NCBI GenBank assembly: GCA_945950065.1
Contig: CAMFGQ010000024.1
Location: 1 to 14,888 of the forward strand
Reading direction: 5' to 3'
Source: an uncultured Clostridia bacterium
Lineage (GTDB): Bacteria > Bacillota > Clostridia > Peptostreptococcales > Acidaminobacteraceae
Length of the DNA stretch: 14,888 bases
The notes below the pieces were generated by a model. The model had not been told where the DNA came from and did not search any database. It saw nothing but the letters and a program-made list of their open reading frames with translations. The position numbers and the translations under genes were made by a program. Shown here one piece after another: positions 13,183 through 14,888 of the stretch (positions are counted from its first letter, which is position 1; the number at the start of each line of letters is the position of its first letter).

Positions 13183-14516
13183 TCTTCACCATTCAAGATG
13201 TGGAGAAGGATAGCATCGCTTGGGAAATGGGAGTTCTTCCCGGAAGTAAACTACTAAGCATTAATGGTAAAGAGATAGAGGATCGACTAGACTATCTCTT
13301 TTTAACGAGCCAAGACTATGTAGAAGTCCTCTTAGAGGAAAATGGGGAAGAAGTCCTTCTTGAAATTGAAAAAGAAATCGATGAGGACCTAGGCTTTGTC
13401 TTTGAACATCCCCTTATGGATGAAGCCAGACATTGCCATAATGCCTGTATCTTTTGCTTTATTGATCAGCTACCTCGTGGACTCAGGAGCAGTTTGTATT
13501 TTAAGGATGATGATTCGCGTCTCTCTTTTATGCAGGGGAACTTTGTGACCTTAACCAATGTCACGCAGCAGCAGCTTGAGCGCATCGTGAGTTATGGCAT
13601 CCATCCCATCAATGTGTCCATTCATTCCCTGAATCCTAAAACACGTGTAGCCATGATGGGCAGTCCTAAGGCAGGAAGAATAGGTGAACAGCTTCGTTAT
13701 CTTGCTGATAACGAGGTCATCATGAATGGGCAGATTGTCCTTGTACCTGGCTACAATGACGGAGAGGACTTAAAGGCTACCTTAGATGGACTTTTAAGCT
13801 ATCGTCCTTTTTTACGTAGTGTAGCCATTGTTCCCATTGGCCTTACCTGTCATCGGCAGGGACTTAAGAACTTGCGTGGCTTTACATCGGAAGAAACTCG
13901 TGAATTGATCGGGTACATTGAGGAGTTTCAGGAGCAATGCCTCCATGAAACAGGCACCCGTTTTGTCTTTCTAGCCGATGAGTTCTACCTTCTTGCTGGA
14001 ATAGAACTTCCATCTTTTTCCGCCTATGAGAACTTTATACAATTAGAAAATGGTGTTGGCCTGGCTAGGAAGTATCTTCAAGAACTCGAAGAAGAAATCA
14101 AGGAGATGAAGGAAATCACTTCATCGCCTAGAATGTTAATTGCCACAGCGAGACTTTTTGGTCCGCTCCTTGGAGATGCTCTGGTAGGATTACGAGAAAA
14201 AGGAGTTGACATAAAGGTCCAAGTGATTGAAAATCATTTTTTCGGTACATCCATCACTGTTGGAGGTCTGATGACCTTTCAAGACTTACGTCAACAGATT
14301 AAGGATGAAGAAATTGACTTTTTACTGCTACCTTCGAGTATGTTAAACTACGAGGGATTTAGTTTAGATGATTACACAAGTCAAGAGATCCAGGAAGCCT
14401 TTTCCTGTGATGTGTGTTTTATAGAACCTGAAGCCAAGGCTTTAGTGGAGTTTATAGGGGAGGTAAGCCATGGCAAAACCAGTGGTTGCCATTGTGGGCA
14501 GACCCAATGTAGGTAA
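13179..14516 (+). CDS. PDZ and radical SAM domain protein, DUF512 family
   Basis: This 445-residue protein belongs to the DUF512 radical SAM group often found just upstream of der in Gram-positive bacteria. A PDZ-like domain at the N-terminus (about 1-65) includes GVLPGSKLLSINGKEI (18-33). The radical SAM iron-sulfur site is C86, C90 and C93 (C-x3-C-x2-C) in HNACIFCFIDQLPRGLR. Conserved blocks follow: GNFVTLTN (120-127), NVSIHSLNP and GQIVLVPGYNDG. The DUF512 domain fills the C-terminal half. The reaction is not known. The start ATG 13179 overlaps the nrdR stop. The C-terminus overlaps der by 47 bases: residues 431-445, including C437, C439 and C444, are read out of frame from the sequence that encodes the Der P-loop. 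Confidence 0.88.
   Translation: MIFTIQDVEKDSIAWEMGVLPGSKLLSINGKEIEDRLDYLFLTSQDYVEVLLEENGEEVLLEIEKEIDEDLGFVFEHPLMDEARHCHNACIFCFIDQLPRGLRSSLYFKDDDSRLSFMQGNFVTLTNVTQQQLERIVSYGIHPINVSIHSLNPKTRVAMMGSPKAGRIGEQLRYLADNEVIMNGQIVLVPGYNDGEDLKATLDGLLSYRPFLRSVAIVPIGLTCHRQGLKNLRGFTSEETRELIGYIEEFQEQCLHETGTRFVFLADEFYLLAGIELPSFSAYENFIQLENGVGLARKYLQELEEEIKEMKEITSSPRMLIATARLFGPLLGDALVGLREKGVDIKVQVIENHFFGTSITVGGLMTFQDLRQQIKDEEIDFLLLPSSMLNYEGFSLDDYTSQEIQEAFSCDVCFIEPEAKALVEFIGEVSHGKTSGCHCGQTQCR
14458..14463 (+). promoter_or_regulatory. Ribosome binding site of der, inside the DUF512 gene
   Basis: GGGAGG lies six bases before ATG 14470 within the coding end of the DUF512 gene. It supports this start and an independent initiation of der translation. 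Confidence 0.8.
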
Positions 14517-14888
14517 GAGTACCTTTTTTAACAAAATGATTGGCTCAAGGATATCCATTGAAGAGGATCTTCCTGGAGTGACAAGAGACCGCGTCTATGG
14601 CAATGCTAGATGGCTGAATCGCAGCTTTACCCTGATTGATACAGGTGGGCTCGATCCTCGTAGCGAAGATCTGCTCTTAAGCCAGATTCGAAATCAAGCA
14701 GAAGTTGCCATGGAACTAGCTGATGCACTTCTTTTTATGGTAGACGGTAAAACCGGACTGACCCAAGATGATGAAGAGATTGCTCAGCTCCTTCGCCGTA
14801 CAAAAAAACCTGTACTTCTCGTGGTCAACAAAATTGATAATTTTAAAGACGAAGACGTGATCTATGAATTCTATTCATTAGGTTTTCC
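14470..14888 (+). CDS. der: Ribosome assembly GTPase Der (EngA), N-terminal part (3' end outside window)
   Basis: The first 139 codons are present, and the frame is still open at the window end. Der is an essential GTPase with two tandem G domains that works in 50S ribosomal subunit maturation; only most of the first G domain is seen here. G1 is GRPNVGKST (10-18), the switch region contains PGVTRDRVYG, G3 is DTGG, and G4 is NKID near residue 124. ATG 14470 is supported by GGGAGG six bases upstream. The start lies inside the end of the DUF512 gene, so the two are probably cotranscribed with nrdR. The LPGVTRDR stretch has Leu where TPGVTRDR is the more usual form. Confidence 0.96.
   Translation, partial: MAKPVVAIVGRPNVGKSTFFNKMIGSRISIEEDLPGVTRDRVYGNARWLNRSFTLIDTGGLDPRSEDLLLSQIRNQAEVAMELADALLFMVDGKTGLTQDDEEIAQLLRRTKKPVLLVVNKIDNFKDEDVIYEFYSLGF

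Noticed and set aside
14431..14516. Frameshift at the end of the DUF512 gene to explain the der overlap
   Set aside because: Both frames are intact and der has its own ribosome binding site and ATG, so a plain gene overlap is sufficient.

Overview
The window looks like chromosomal DNA of a Gram-positive bacterium, most likely of class Clostridia or a close relative. The case rests on a low-to-moderate GC look, strong AGGAGG ribosome binding sites, sigma-A-type promoter elements, and a Bacillus/Clostridia style division cluster in which two DUF881 genes and a DUF1290 'small basic protein' gene sit beside ftsZ. I cannot name a genus. There are 17 protein-coding genes (two cut by the window edges) and no tRNA, rRNA, CRISPR array or insertion sequence. 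No stretch over 300 bases lacks a gene.

Region 1 (1-1134): the 3' end of deoC (deoxyribose-phosphate aldolase) overlaps a small two-helix membrane protein gene. Convergent to it is a PgsA-like CDP-alcohol phosphatidyltransferase gene. The two convergent stop codons sit in the loop of one shared terminator hairpin, so both proteins end in the same four residues. Region 2 (1135-3270): a type IIA topoisomerase A subunit (ParC/GyrA-like) with no adjacent B-subunit gene.

Region 3 (3271-11461): a tightly packed peptidoglycan precursor and division operon, murF-mraY-murD-ftsW-murG-ftsQ(divIB)-ylxW-ylxX-sbp, mostly joined by 4-base ATGA overlaps. MurD and MurF add amino acids to the UDP-MurNAc peptide. 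MraY moves the product to the lipid carrier to make lipid I, and MurG makes lipid II. FtsW polymerises lipid II at the septum, and FtsQ/DivIB is a divisome scaffold. Region 4 (11462-12709): ftsZ behind its own near-consensus promoter, followed by a short terminator. Region 5 (12721-14888): nrdR, a PDZ/radical-SAM DUF512 gene and the start of der (engA).

The main gene content is familiar, and I see no wholly new system. The points worth a second look are these: a reduced cluster lacking murE, murB and ftsA; the uncharacterised DUF881-DUF881-DUF1290 trio lying where ftsA might be expected; atypical quinolone-contact positions in the topoisomerase; a Ser in place of the usual Asn in the FtsZ T7 loop; the shared palindrome encoding two C-termini; and a Cys-rich DUF512 tail read out of frame from the der P-loop.
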